Origin: Actinomycetes bacterium
GTDB taxonomy: Bacteria > Actinomycetota > Actinomycetes > Actinomycetales > Cellulomonadaceae
DNA length: 11,940 nucleotides
Assembly: GCA_023438885.1 (NCBI GenBank)
Contig: JAEXPS010000058.1
Coordinates: 1 to 11,940 of the forward strand
Direction of reading: 5' to 3'
Numbering within the stretch: the stretch's first letter is position 1; every line of letters starts with the position of its first letter. Under the pieces are notes generated by a model. That model made no database searches. It saw nothing but the letters and a program-made list of their open reading frames with translations, and was not told the origin of the DNA. A program made the translations under genes and the position numbers. Shown here piece after piece: positions 1-8,647 of this stretch.

Positions 1-60
1 CGACCACCGAGTTCTACACCGTCTAATTCGTCGGCAGCGTCAGATGTGTATGAGTGACAG
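1..60 (+). other. Illumina P5 / i5 index / Nextera transposon adapter remnant (not genomic)
   Basis: Bases 1-19 match the 3' part of the Illumina P5 oligo with one mismatch (A to T at 12). Bases 20-27 read CGTCTAAT, which I recognise as the Nextera v2 i5 index S510. Bases 28-60 match the 33-nt Nextera read-1 transposon adapter, ending in the Tn5 mosaic end, with two mismatches (A to G at 52, A to T at 55). The order P5 - index - adapter - mosaic end is exactly that of a Nextera library molecule, so this is untrimmed library sequence at a contig end. The mismatches fit read errors. Real genome sequence begins at 61. Confidence 0.97.
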
Positions 61-1050
61 GTCCACGACACCGTCCCGCGTCGCCAGCGCGACCGCGCGG
101 CGGGCGGCCGAGTCGGCGCCCAGGCCGGACAGCCAGGCCGCGATCTGGGCCACTGCGTCCTCCGGCAGCAGGCCGTCGACCAGTGCGACCTCGGGGACGG
201 CGAACAGCGGGGCCGCCGCAAGGTCGTTCTCGTCCATCATCCGGCGCAGGTCCTCGATCACGGCCTCCGCGCCCGGGTCCACGCGGTCGACGACGAGCGC
301 CACCTGCGCCTGACGGGCCGCAGCCCCGCGCAGCAGGGCCCACGGCACGGCGTCGGCGTACCGAGCCGCGGTGGTGACGAACAGCCAGAGGTCGGCAGCG
401 GCGAGCAGGCGCGTCGCCAGCTCGCGGTTGGCGTCCTCCACCGAGTCGATGTCGGGTGCGTCCACCAGCGCCAGCCCCGGCGGCACCGCCTCCGACGCGA
501 CCACCCGCACTCCCCACGCCGCCAGCCCACCGTGCGTCGGGTGCGTCGGGTGCGCCCCCTGCGCCCCGTGCTCCCCCGACCCCCCGCTCTCGTTGCGTCC
601 GAGGACGTCCGGGGCCGGGGTGAACCAGTGAGCGTCCTCGGGGTGGTGCACCAGGACGGGCGCGCGGGTGGTGGGCCGCAGCACCCCCGGTACCGAGACT
701 TGCTCGCCCAGCAGAGAGTTCACCAGCGTGGACTTGCCCGCCCCGGTCGAGCCGCCGACCACGACGAGCAGCGCGGCCGCCGGAGCCGCCAACCGGGGCA
801 GCAGGTAGGTGTCCAGCTGCTCGAGCGCGGCGTCGCGGTCGGCGCGCTCGGCCTCGACCCCCGGCGTCGCCAGCGGCAGCTGAAGGGCCGCGAGCTCGTC
901 ATGCAGACCACGCAGTGCGACCGTGAGGGCGACGTCCACTGTCGCGGTGCCGTCGGCGGGGGTGTCGGCGGAGGTGTCGGCGGGCGTCCCGTCCGGCGGC
1001 GCGCCGCTCGCGCCTCGGCCCGCCACGTCGTCGGGCTCACCTGCGGTCAT
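61..1050 (-). CDS. Dynamin-like / P-loop GTPase domain protein, 3'-truncated by contig end
   Basis: This is the N-terminal 330 codons of a soluble P-loop GTPase. An Ala/Thr/Asp-rich N-terminus (about 1-40) includes a TPAD/TSAD/TPAD repeat. The G domain follows: G1 GSTGAGKS at 100-107, G2-like RPTTR at 125-129, G3 DAPD at 197-200 and DRVD at 255-258 in place of NKxD. A Gly/His/Pro/Thr-rich insertion (about 151-175) interrupts the G domain and is absent from its paralog at 6715-8424. The two share LRPTTR, the DAPDxDSV motif and DLWLFVTTAARY almost unchanged. ATG at 1050 was chosen; an in-frame GTG lies two codons upstream, and neither has a clear ribosome binding site. The reading frame continues into the adapter, so the residues LSLIHI and the stop are artefacts and the true C-terminus is missing. 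Membrane remodelling or division by analogy with bacterial dynamin-like proteins is an inference. Automated labels such as 'ABC transporter' would rest only on the P-loop. Confidence 0.85.
532..558. repeat. Short 9-bp direct repeat in the GTPase G-domain insertion
   Basis: GTGCGTCGG occurs at 532-540 and 541-549, followed by a degenerate third copy (550-558). On the minus strand the units encode the HPTHPTH stretch of the Gly/His-rich insertion, so in-frame repeat expansion is a plausible origin of this insertion. Confidence 0.6.
952..987. repeat. Three tandem 12-bp repeats inside the GTPase N-terminus
   Basis: Three consecutive 12-bp units (952-963, 964-975, 976-987), each beginning GTCGGCGG on the plus strand, differ at only a few bases. 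On the minus strand they encode TPAD, TSAD, TPAD in the low-complexity N-terminal segment of the truncated GTPase. Being in frame, copy-number change would lengthen or shorten the linker by four residues without a frameshift. Confidence 0.8.
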
Positions 1051-1122
1051 GGGCACAGTCTGCCCAGTGGCGGCCGACGATGCAGGTGAGCGGGGACCCG
1101 ACGCGGCCGAGCACCGTTGCGG

Positions 1123-2061
1123 TCACGCGGCGCCCAACCGGCGTCGCAGCCACGCCACGCACACCTCCGCCTGCGCCCGCTGGAACGAGCGCACGTGGGG
1201 AATCCCTGGAGGCGGCGGCTCCAGGGACGACCCCAGGAAGTACCCGGTGAGCACCGCCAGGTAGCAGGTCACCGCATCCTCGTCGGTTCCGGGCGGCAAC
1301 GGGTGGCGGGCGAGGAGGGTCTCGGGCGCCGGCCCGCCTTCCAGGTGCACGGCCGGCGCCATGCCCACCAGGTCGACGAACGCAGCGCCGCGCATCGCGT
1401 ACGGCCAGTCCACCGCCAGGGCGTCCAGCATCCCGTCCGGACGGGCCACCACCAGCGCGTTGTCGCCCCGCAGATCCCCATGCAGCAGGCCGGAACCGGC
1501 GGTGGCCTGCGCATAAGGGTCGCAGAGCCGGGCCAGGCGCTCGAGGTTCGCACCGACCCAGGGATCGTACGAGGCCAGGCCGGGCGGCCGCTGCTCCGCC
1601 AGCGTCTCCCAGCCGTCCCACCGGTCCATGGCGGCGAAGTCGGGCAGCACGCCGTCGCCGATCTCGAAGCCGGCGATGCGCCGGGCCAGGTCGGCGACGG
1701 CGTCGAGCTCGTCGGCGACCCACGGCACGCTCGGCGTGCGCCCGGGTACGGCGTCGAAGGCGAGGGCGAACCAGCCCTCGTCGGCCACCTCCAGCTCCCA
1801 GCGCAGCCGCGGCGCCGGAACCGCGGCCGGCAGCACGGCGTGGCGCCGGGCCTCGTCGCGGTAGAGCCGCAGGGTGACCTCGTTGTCCGGCCCCGTGGCC
1901 TTGACGAACACGTTGCCGTCCGCGGTGGTGAGCACCGACGCCAGACCCACCGAGTAACCGCCGTCGCGACTGGACCACGCCGTCACCGGAGCGCCGATGC
2001 GCGCCTCGATCGCCGCCCGGACGGCGGGCGGCAGCTCCGGCCAGGTGGGCCGAGCGCGCAC
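1123..2061 (-). CDS. APH-fold phosphotransferase (aminoglycoside phosphotransferase/choline kinase superfamily)
   Basis: A 312-aa protein with the small-molecule kinase fold. Visible elements are a Gly-rich loop region around 30-44, the putative ATP-binding Lys54 in VFVKAT, the catalytic motif HGDLRGDN at 194-201 and the metal-binding Asp218 in VDW. This active site appears complete, so it should transfer phosphate from ATP to a hydroxyl substrate; the substrate cannot be read from sequence. GTG at 2061 was chosen because it lies 2 nt beyond the ettA stop codon (2064-2066) and the family-like sequence begins there. The longer in-frame extension to 2244 overlaps ettA and is low-complexity Arg/Pro. 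No good Shine-Dalgarno sequence precedes it, which fits translational coupling to ettA. An aminoglycoside resistance role is not supported by context. A stand-alone maltokinase-cap protein lies on the other side of ettA. Confidence 0.85.
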   Translation of the reverse strand: MRARPTWPELPPAVRAAIEARIGAPVTAWSSRDGGYSVGLASVLTTADGNVFVKATGPDNEVTLRLYRDEARRHAVLPAAVPAPRLRWELEVADEGWFALAFDAVPGRTPSVPWVADELDAVADLARRIAGFEIGDGVLPDFAAMDRWDGWETLAEQRPPGLASYDPWVGANLERLARLCDPYAQATAGSGLLHGDLRGDNALVVARPDGMLDALAVDWPYAMRGAAFVDLVGMAPAVHLEGGPAPETLLARHPLPPGTDEDAVTCYLAVLTGYFLGSSLEPPPPGIPHVRSFQRAQAEVCVAWLRRRLGAA

Positions 2062-2063
2062 GG

Positions 2064-3746
<1,683 letters not shown>

Positions 3747-3809
3747 GACCTCGTCCGTCTCGATGCTTGGGGGGTGAGGGGTAGGCGGGCCTCGCCGCGC
3801 CGGTCCCCC

Positions 3810-3815
3810 AGCCTA
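3810..3815 (-). promoter_or_regulatory. Candidate -10 element for ettA
   Basis: The minus strand reads TAGGCT here, matching the actinobacterial housekeeping-sigma -10 pattern TANNNT, about 64 nt upstream of the ettA GTG start. No convincing -35 hexamer is visible at 16-18 nt. It lies in the 142-nt gap between the cap gene and ettA (3747-3888), which otherwise shows only GC-rich sequence and a G/C-only inverted-repeat-prone stretch. An independent ettA promoter is an inference. Confidence 0.35.
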
Positions 3816-3888
3816 GGCGATCCTTCGAGGTGAGCGGCGGCGAGGGCCGCGCGCCGGCCGGCTCGCTGCTCCCCGTCGCGAGCGGCGG

Positions 3889-4455
3889 TCAGGCGCCGGG
3901 CTCGAGGTAGGCCAGGACGGTCCCCGGCTCTCCGCCGGCCCAGGTCCCCGTCAGCGTCCACGGCGACGGGGACCCCGGCCTCGCGGGCTCCCGGACGACG
4001 ACGATGTCCGGGTTGCCCGGCACGTCGCCGCCGCTGCCGTGAACCCGCATGTTCGGCTCGCGCGGCTCGAGGCCCTGCGGCGTGTCGACGAAGAGCTCGA
4101 CCTGCGTGTCGGCCTCGGTGATGACCCGCACGAGCTCCGCGCGGTAGACGGGGTCACCCGCCGCGTCGTACACCCAGCGGGTGCCGAGCACCGAGTGCTC
4201 CATCGTGCCGACCAGGAACGCCTCGGCTCCGTCGAGCGGCGCACCGCGATACGTGAGCGGCACGTGGAACACCCGACCGCCGACCTCGACGACGTGCGAC
4301 TCGATGCCGACCTCGCCGGCGGGATCGTCGAACCGGTACGCGCCGATCGCGGTCACGGCCGACGCGGCGGCCGTGACCCAGCTCTCCTGCGACAGCCATG
4401 CCGCGATCAGCTCGATCTTCGACGGGATCAGCGTTGCGCGGTGGATGATCGCCAT
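3889..4455 (-). CDS. Stand-alone maltokinase N-terminal cap-like domain protein
   Basis: A 188-aa protein whose start, MAIIHRATLIPSKIELIAAW, is the signature of the actinobacterial maltokinase N-cap domain (Pfam Mak_N_cap, also named CG0192-related). The central LVGTMEHSVLGTRWVYD stretch (about 86-102) is also typical of this family. In true maltokinases the cap is fused in front of an APH-like kinase that phosphorylates maltose with ATP for GlgE-type glucan synthesis. Here no kinase domain follows: the protein ends after a Gly/Pro-rich C-terminal tail. ATG at 4455 was chosen because it begins the family consensus; upstream GTG codons at 4458 and 4485 would add residues unlike the family, and the latter falls in a hairpin. 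Only a weak GGTGGGA precedes the ATG. It is 96 nt downstream of ssb and 142 nt upstream of ettA. Molecular function is unknown; a regulatory or partner role is speculation. Confidence 0.8.
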   Translation of the reverse strand: MAIIHRATLIPSKIELIAAWLSQESWVTAAASAVTAIGAYRFDDPAGEVGIESHVVEVGGRVFHVPLTYRGAPLDGAEAFLVGTMEHSVLGTRWVYDAAGDPVYRAELVRVITEADTQVELFVDTPQGLEPREPNMRVHGSGGDVPGNPDIVVVREPARPGSPSPWTLTGTWAGGEPGTVLAYLEPGA

Positions 4456-4476
4456 CACCGCATCCCACCACACACC

Positions 4477-4517
4477 GCGCCGCACTGCGCCTCCCGGCGG
4501 AGGGAGGCGTGCGGCGC
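4477..4517. terminator. Strong bulged hairpin between ssb and the cap gene (terminator or leader structure)
   Basis: The arms GCGCCGCAC plus GCCTCCC (4477-4485, 4489-4495) pair perfectly with 4502-4517, giving 16 base pairs with one 3-nt bulge (TGC, 4486-4488) and a 6-nt loop. It lies 34 nt past the ssb stop and 21 nt before the cap-gene ATG. There is no U-tract on the minus strand, so it is not a classical rho-independent terminator. It could act as a U-less actinobacterial terminator, as an mRNA 3'-end stabiliser for ssb, or as a leader structure limiting cap-gene translation. Confidence 0.6.
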
Positions 4518-4551
4518 AGCGGCGCGTCGCACGCTCACGCCATCAGCACCT

Positions 4552-5094
4552 TCACGCCCGCAGGGCCACAGCCGCCTCGCCGTGGAGCTCGTCGAGCTCG
4601 TCGTCCTCCTCGAAGTCGTCGCCCGCGCCGTTGACGACCTCGCTGTCGATCACCTCGACGAGTCCGCTGAGGTCCACCGGCGCTGCGGGCTCCTGCGGCT
4701 CGGCCGCGTCGCGCACGGCGGAGCGGCCGCCCGCGCGCAGGAAGAACGTGGAGCCGAACACCAGGTCGTGGCCGAGGGCGGACGCCTCGATCACCAGGGA
4801 GGTGCGCTCCTTGCCCTCGTCGTTGGTCCACTCGTCGACCAGGAGCCTGCCGGTGACGACGACCGGCTGCCCCTTGTGCACGGAGTGCGCCACGTTCACC
4901 GCCGCCTGGCGCCAAGTCTTGACCGTGTACCAGACCGTCGCGCCGTCGCGCCACGACTCGTTCTGGCGGTCGTGGATCCTCGGCGTGCAGCCGAGCCGGA
5001 ACGACGCGAACGGCACCCCGCCGTCCTGCCCCGGGCTGAACTTGACCTCGGACCCGACGAAGCCGGCGACCGTCAGGGTGGACTGCGTGCTCAT
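4552..5094 (-). CDS. ssb: Single-stranded DNA-binding protein paralog (SSB, OB fold, atypical tail)
   Basis: A 180-aa SSB with an OB fold at about 4-117. It shows the typical VPFASFRLGCTPR strand, the aromatic TVWYTVKTWRQAAVNVA segment and KGQPVVVTGRL. It should bind ssDNA during replication, repair or recombination. ATG at 5094 is fixed by GGAGG at 5099-5103 (4-nt spacing) and by the MSTQSTLTVAGFVGSEV family start; the frame extends to 5499 only as low-complexity sequence. The C-terminal region has an internal acidic patch, GDDFEEDDELDEL (158-170), but the protein ends HGEAAVALRA. The DDDIPF-like tip that recruits repair and replication partners in canonical SSBs is absent. With its position away from rpsF/rpsR, this suggests a secondary SSB paralog rather than the replicative one. 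A 130-nt gap separates it from the upstream GTPase gene, so it may have its own promoter, though none is evident. Confidence 0.88.
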   Translation of the reverse strand: MSTQSTLTVAGFVGSEVKFSPGQDGGVPFASFRLGCTPRIHDRQNESWRDGATVWYTVKTWRQAAVNVAHSVHKGQPVVVTGRLLVDEWTNDEGKERTSLVIEASALGHDLVFGSTFFLRAGGRSAVRDAAEPQEPAAPVDLSGLVEVIDSEVVNGAGDDFEEDDELDELHGEAAVALRA

Positions 5095-5112
5095 GGTGCC
5101 TCCAACGCGCGA

Positions 5113-5131
5113 GCCCCGACCGTCGCGGGGC
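5113..5131. other. Small hairpin in the ssb leader
   Basis: GCCCCG (5113-5118) pairs with CGGGGC (5126-5131) around a 7-nt loop, immediately upstream of the ssb ribosome binding site. The rest of the 130-nt gap between the YfjP-like GTPase and ssb (5095-5224) holds other short GC-rich inverted repeats but no clear -10/-35 pair. Whether the hairpin regulates ssb or is chance in GC-rich DNA cannot be decided. Confidence 0.3.
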
Positions 5132-5224
5132 GTGTCCGCGCAGGATCTCCCGGTCCGGATGCGGCGCGGGCACGACGAGCCCGCACCGGCGATCGGCACG
5201 CCGGCGAGCCGGGCTGTGGTCGGC

Positions 5225-6718
5225 TCAGCGCGTGGGCAGCGACCGCGCGGAGGCGACGAGCTCGCGCGCCTGCCGATGCTCGGCCAGCACCGCCCGAGTG
5301 GGCTCCACGAGCCTGGCCACCGCGACGGCCTCCACGGCTCCGCGTCCGTCCTGCGTGACAGCCGCAGCACGTCGGCGTGCCGCGTGCCGACGCGCGGCCC
5401 ACGCCGCCCAGCGCGCGACGGCAGCGGCGAGGGCAGCGCCCGCCGCGACCCCGATGGCGATCCAGGGAGTCGGCCCGCCGCCGAGCCGAAGACCGACACC
5501 CAAGGAGGCGGCCGTGACCGCGGCGAGGGCGAGCACCACCGAGAGCGCCGTCAGCGCCGCCGCGAGCCGGGCGGGTCGGGCCGCCAGCGTCACCCGCGCC
5601 AGCCCCTGGGTCAGGGCGTCGCGCAGCTCGCTCACCGTGGCCACCCGGGCGGTCATGTCCTTCTTCCACACGGTGGGCAACCCGTCGCCCGCCGACTCCA
5701 GCCAGGCCGAACGCACCAGGCGCACGGCATCGGCCGGCACGGGACCGAACTGCGGTGGCTTGTGCGCACCGCCGCGCACGCGCGCCGCCACCGCGTCGGC
5801 GACCGCCGTCAACCCGACCGCCGCCGTCAGCGAGTCGACCACCGGGGTCACCGCGAGCCTCGCCGGAGCGGGCTCGGCCTCGGCCAGCTCGGCGGCCAGG
5901 AGCTTCGCGGCGTCGTCGACCTCGGTGCCCGCCCGCTGCGCGGCCATCGAGCGCTGGTCCACGACCCCCGCCAGCTCGGCCCGCACCGCCTCGATGCCCT
6001 CGCCGCTGCGTGCCGAGGCCTGGAGCACACCCACGCCCACCAGACCGTCCTGGGCGAGCAGCCGCCGCAGGTCGTCGGCCAGCTCGCCGCGCACGTCGAC
6101 CGGGAGGGTGTCCACCTGGTTGAGCACCACCACCATCGACGCCTCGTGGCCCACGAGGCGTCGCAGGTAGCCGGTGTGCAGCGCGTCGTCCGCGTACTTC
6201 TGCGGGTCCACCACCCAGACGATGAGGTCGGAGAGGGGGATCACCCGGTCCACCACCTCGCGGTGCTCGGGGGACACCGAGTCGTGGTCCGGCAGGTCGA
6301 GCAGCACGAGGCCGCGGAGCGGCGCCTCACGTTCGCCGTCCAGCGCGCTCTCGCGCTCGATGCGGTCCGACGAGCCGACGCCCAGCCAGTCGAGCAGCGG
6401 CCCGCCGTCGGAGCCCCAGACACAGGCGGTGACGCGGGAGGTCGTCGGTCGCTTGACCCCGACCTCGGCGAACTCCAGGCCGGCGATCGCGTTGAAGAGG
6501 CTGGACTTGCCCGAGCCGGTGCCGCCGGCGAGCGCGACGACCGTCTGGTCCACGCCGAGCTCGAGCCGCTCGCGCACCCGCGCGCACGTCGCGCGCACGC
6601 CGTCCGCCACCGACGGCTCGACCCGCTCCCCCGCGACGTCGAGCGCGGCGAGCAGAGCGTCGACCCGCCGGTGCAGGTCCGCGGTGTCCGCGCCGTGGAC
6701 GGCGCCCGACGCGGTCAC
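5225..6718 (-). CDS. YfjP-like membrane-anchored GTPase (dynamin-like)
   Basis: A 497-aa GTPase with a C-terminal membrane hairpin. Motifs are G1 GGTGSGKS (65-72), G2-like RPTTSR (90-95), G3 DLPD (141-144), G4 NQVD (200-203) and G5-like ASARSG (234-239), making it the only one of the three GTPases here with a near-canonical NKxD. Two hydrophobic segments, about 386-408 and 418-437, are joined by a short Gly/Pro loop and followed by an Arg-rich stretch (440-450), so both ends should be cytoplasmic. This resembles bacterial dynamin-like and YfjP-family GTPases that act at the membrane. The GTG start at 6718 overlaps the upstream GTPase stop as GTGA, with AAGGG just upstream, so the two are translationally coupled and probably work as a pair. 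The pairing recalls Streptomyces DynA/DynB, but assignment to that system is inference. The stop is at 5225-5227. Confidence 0.87.
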   Translation of the reverse strand: MTASGAVHGADTADLHRRVDALLAALDVAGERVEPSVADGVRATCARVRERLELGVDQTVVALAGGTGSGKSSLFNAIAGLEFAEVGVKRPTTSRVTACVWGSDGGPLLDWLGVGSSDRIERESALDGEREAPLRGLVLLDLPDHDSVSPEHREVVDRVIPLSDLIVWVVDPQKYADDALHTGYLRRLVGHEASMVVVLNQVDTLPVDVRGELADDLRRLLAQDGLVGVGVLQASARSGEGIEAVRAELAGVVDQRSMAAQRAGTEVDDAAKLLAAELAEAEPAPARLAVTPVVDSLTAAVGLTAVADAVAARVRGGAHKPPQFGPVPADAVRLVRSAWLESAGDGLPTVWKKDMTARVATVSELRDALTQGLARVTLAARPARLAAALTALSVVLALAAVTAASLGVGLRLGGGPTPWIAIGVAAGAALAAAVARWAAWAARRHAARRRAAAVTQDGRGAVEAVAVARLVEPTRAVLAEHRQARELVASARSLPTR

Positions 6719-8424
6719 GTCAGACCCTTGAGCACGGCCAGCCGCAGCCGCAGCCGCGACGAGGCATCGGAGGCGAGATCCCGGCCCGCCAGGGGTCGCC
6801 CGAAGGCGGCCCGCTCCAGACCGACCTGCGCCGTCACGCTCATGGCCAGATGCTCCCGCAGCTCCGCCACCGCTGCCGTCCCCGCCTCTCCGATCAGCCC
6901 ACGCAACAGGCTCTCCGCCTCGCCGACGCCCGCCGCGCCGGTGAGCGCGAGCGCCGCGAGGACGCGCTCGCCGGCCACTGCCTGCGCCTTGGCGCGCCGC
7001 CGGGCGTCCCGTCCGCGACGCGGCCGGTGGGAGGTCAGAGCCGCCTGCACGGCCCGGGAACCCTGGGCCACCCAGGCGCGCGCAGCGGCGTCCGCTGCCT
7101 GGTCACGCTCGTGGTTGCGGGAGCCGGCCGGTGTCTGCGCCTCGACCGACGACGAGCCCGCAGGCGCGTCCGTCGCGGCCAGCGCGGCGCGCAGGGCCGC
7201 CTCCGCGCGCTCGCCTGCCACACCGAGTGACGCGGTCGCAGCGACGACGAGGTCGTCGAACAACGGGTCGCAGGCCGACTCGCGTCCGCGCCCGGCCCGT
7301 GCCGAGCCGCGCACCCGTCCCGACGGCGAGAGCAACCCCTCCAGCGGTCCCCCGGCCGCGGTCAGCTGCGCCCACCGGGCGCGCACAGCCCCGTCCGCGA
7401 CGGCTCCCGCCGCCACGTGAGCGAGCGCGTCGCTCGTCGGCTCCGAGACCGCGTCGTCGAGCACGTGGCCGATCGTGGCCGCGGCGTCCGCCTGGCGCTG
7501 CACCGCCTCCGCCAGCTCGTCGACCCACGGCCGCAGGGCCGCCAGGGAGCCGCGCAGCGTGCGCCCGATGACCGTGCGTGCCCGGTCGGGCCCGGCGAGC
7601 ATCGCCAGCCAGCGGCGGATCGGCGCGATCACGGAGGAGGGCAGCATGCCGACGTCCGGCCCCAGGTCGGGGACGACGAACAGCGGCGAGCCCGCAAGGC
7701 CGTGGCCGCGCAGCCGCTCGAGCAGGTCGCCGCGCACGGTCGCCAGCGACTCGGCCGGCACGCGGTTGAGCACCATGGCGACCGTGGTGCTGCGCTCGGC
7801 GGCGGCACCGAGCACCTGCCAGGGCAGTGCGTCGCCGTACCGGGCGGCGGTGGTGACGAAGAGCCAGAGGTCCGCGGCTTCCATCAGCCGGTGGGCCTGC
7901 TCCCGGTTCGACTCCAGCACCGAGTCGAGGTCGGGTGCGTCGAGCAGCGCGATGCCTTCCGGCACGTCGTCGCTGACCGCGACCTGCACCTCGGCGAGCA
8001 CCGGGTGGTGGCGCATCAGCTCGGCGTCGGCGGGGTTGTGCACCAGCACGGGGTGTCGCGTGGTCGGGCGCAGCACCCCGGCCGCCGAGACCTCGGCTCC
8101 CACCAGCGAGTTCACGAGTGTCGACTTGCCCGCGCCCGTGGAGCCGGAGACCACGACGACCGCGGGTGCGGAGAGCTCGGTCAGCCGCGGGATCAGGTGC
8201 TCGGTCAGCTGGTCCGCCAGGCGGGCGCGCGACGCACGCGCATGCTCCACGCCGTCGAGCTCCAGCGGGAACGACGTGTCCTCGACGTCGCGACGCAGGT
8301 CCTTGACCGCGTCCAGCAGCGACATCGCGGCCAGCGGCCGAGCCAGAACCGTCCGCGGATCGTCCTGGGCGTGGCGGGCACGCGGCAGCGTCGGGAGTGC
8401 AGGCTCGCTGCCGGTCGCGCTCAC
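6715..8424 (-). CDS. Soluble dynamin-like P-loop GTPase, partner of the YfjP-like GTPase
   Basis: About 569 aa. The G domain has G1 GSTGAGKS (94-101), RPTTR (119-123), G3 DAPD (162-165) and DLWLFVTTAARY (185-196). At the G4 position the sequence is NRVP (220-223), lacking the Asp that normally contacts guanine. The remaining ~340 residues are Ala/Arg/Glu-rich and predicted helical, with no membrane segment. It is a paralog of the truncated GTPase at 61-1050. The downstream YfjP-like GTPase overlaps its stop by 4 nt (GTGA). GTG at 8424 was chosen: GAGAG lies 9 nt upstream. GTG 8430 is an alternative, and ATG 8325 begins the more conserved sequence but has no ribosome binding site. The open frame continues to 8865 but would swallow the divergent small gene. 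Soluble and membrane GTPases in one operon suggest a membrane-remodelling complex. Confidence 0.83.
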   Translation of the reverse strand: MSATGSEPALPTLPRARHAQDDPRTVLARPLAAMSLLDAVKDLRRDVEDTSFPLELDGVEHARASRARLADQLTEHLIPRLTELSAPAVVVVSGSTGAGKSTLVNSLVGAEVSAAGVLRPTTRHPVLVHNPADAELMRHHPVLAEVQVAVSDDVPEGIALLDAPDLDSVLESNREQAHRLMEAADLWLFVTTAARYGDALPWQVLGAAAERSTTVAMVLNRVPAESLATVRGDLLERLRGHGLAGSPLFVVPDLGPDVGMLPSSVIAPIRRWLAMLAGPDRARTVIGRTLRGSLAALRPWVDELAEAVQRQADAAATIGHVLDDAVSEPTSDALAHVAAGAVADGAVRARWAQLTAAGGPLEGLLSPSGRVRGSARAGRGRESACDPLFDDLVVAATASLGVAGERAEAALRAALAATDAPAGSSSVEAQTPAGSRNHERDQAADAAARAWVAQGSRAVQAALTSHRPRRGRDARRRAKAQAVAGERVLAALALTGAAGVGEAESLLRGLIGEAGTAAVAELREHLAMSVTAQVGLERAAFGRPLAGRDLASDASSRLRLRLAVLKGLT

Positions 8425-8430
8425 CGGCAC

Positions 8431-8647
8431 ATTCTCTCGGTGCAAGCCTGAACAGGACAAACGCGGCGCGGGTGCATTCTCAACCGGGGCGATCCGGACG
8501 ATCGGTACGGATGGTGAAAAAGACGTGACGGTGTCGGTGGTCCGTGGTGGTGTAGTGCCACACCGAAGAACCGGGGCTCGCAGGGGCCCGGCACCGCCAC
8601 GCCCATCGGGCGCAGAGCGACCCACCGCCTCCCCGAGGAGTACCACC
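8431..8647. other. Divergent intergenic region between the GTPase operon and the small basic protein gene
   Basis: This 217-nt stretch must hold promoters in both directions. For the GTPase operon the minus strand has TTGAGA (8483-8478) followed after 17 nt by TTGTCC, a weak match. For the plus strand I see no convincing -10; GGTGT (8549-8553) and ACACC (8560-8564) form a small inverted repeat. GAGGAG at 8635-8640 is the ribosome binding site of the next gene. No further gene is supported here. Confidence 0.45.

Noticed and set aside
61..1050. ABC transporter ATPase identity for the P-loop protein
   Set aside because: There is a P-loop and DAPD motif but no ABC signature or H-loop; the layout is that of a G domain.
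1051..1065. GGGCA/TGCCC mini-hairpin before the truncated GTPase start
   Set aside because: A 5-bp stem in GC-rich DNA is within chance expectation and has no other support.
5095..5499. Upstream extension of ssb
   Set aside because: GGAGG sits directly before ATG 5094 and the extension is Arg/Pro-rich sequence overlapping the YfjP-like GTPase gene.
4181..7420. 1079-codon open frame on the plus strand
   Set aside because: It runs antisense across four recognisable minus-strand genes and has Arg/Ser/Pro-rich composition with no domain; long antisense frames are expected where stop codons are rare in GC-rich DNA.
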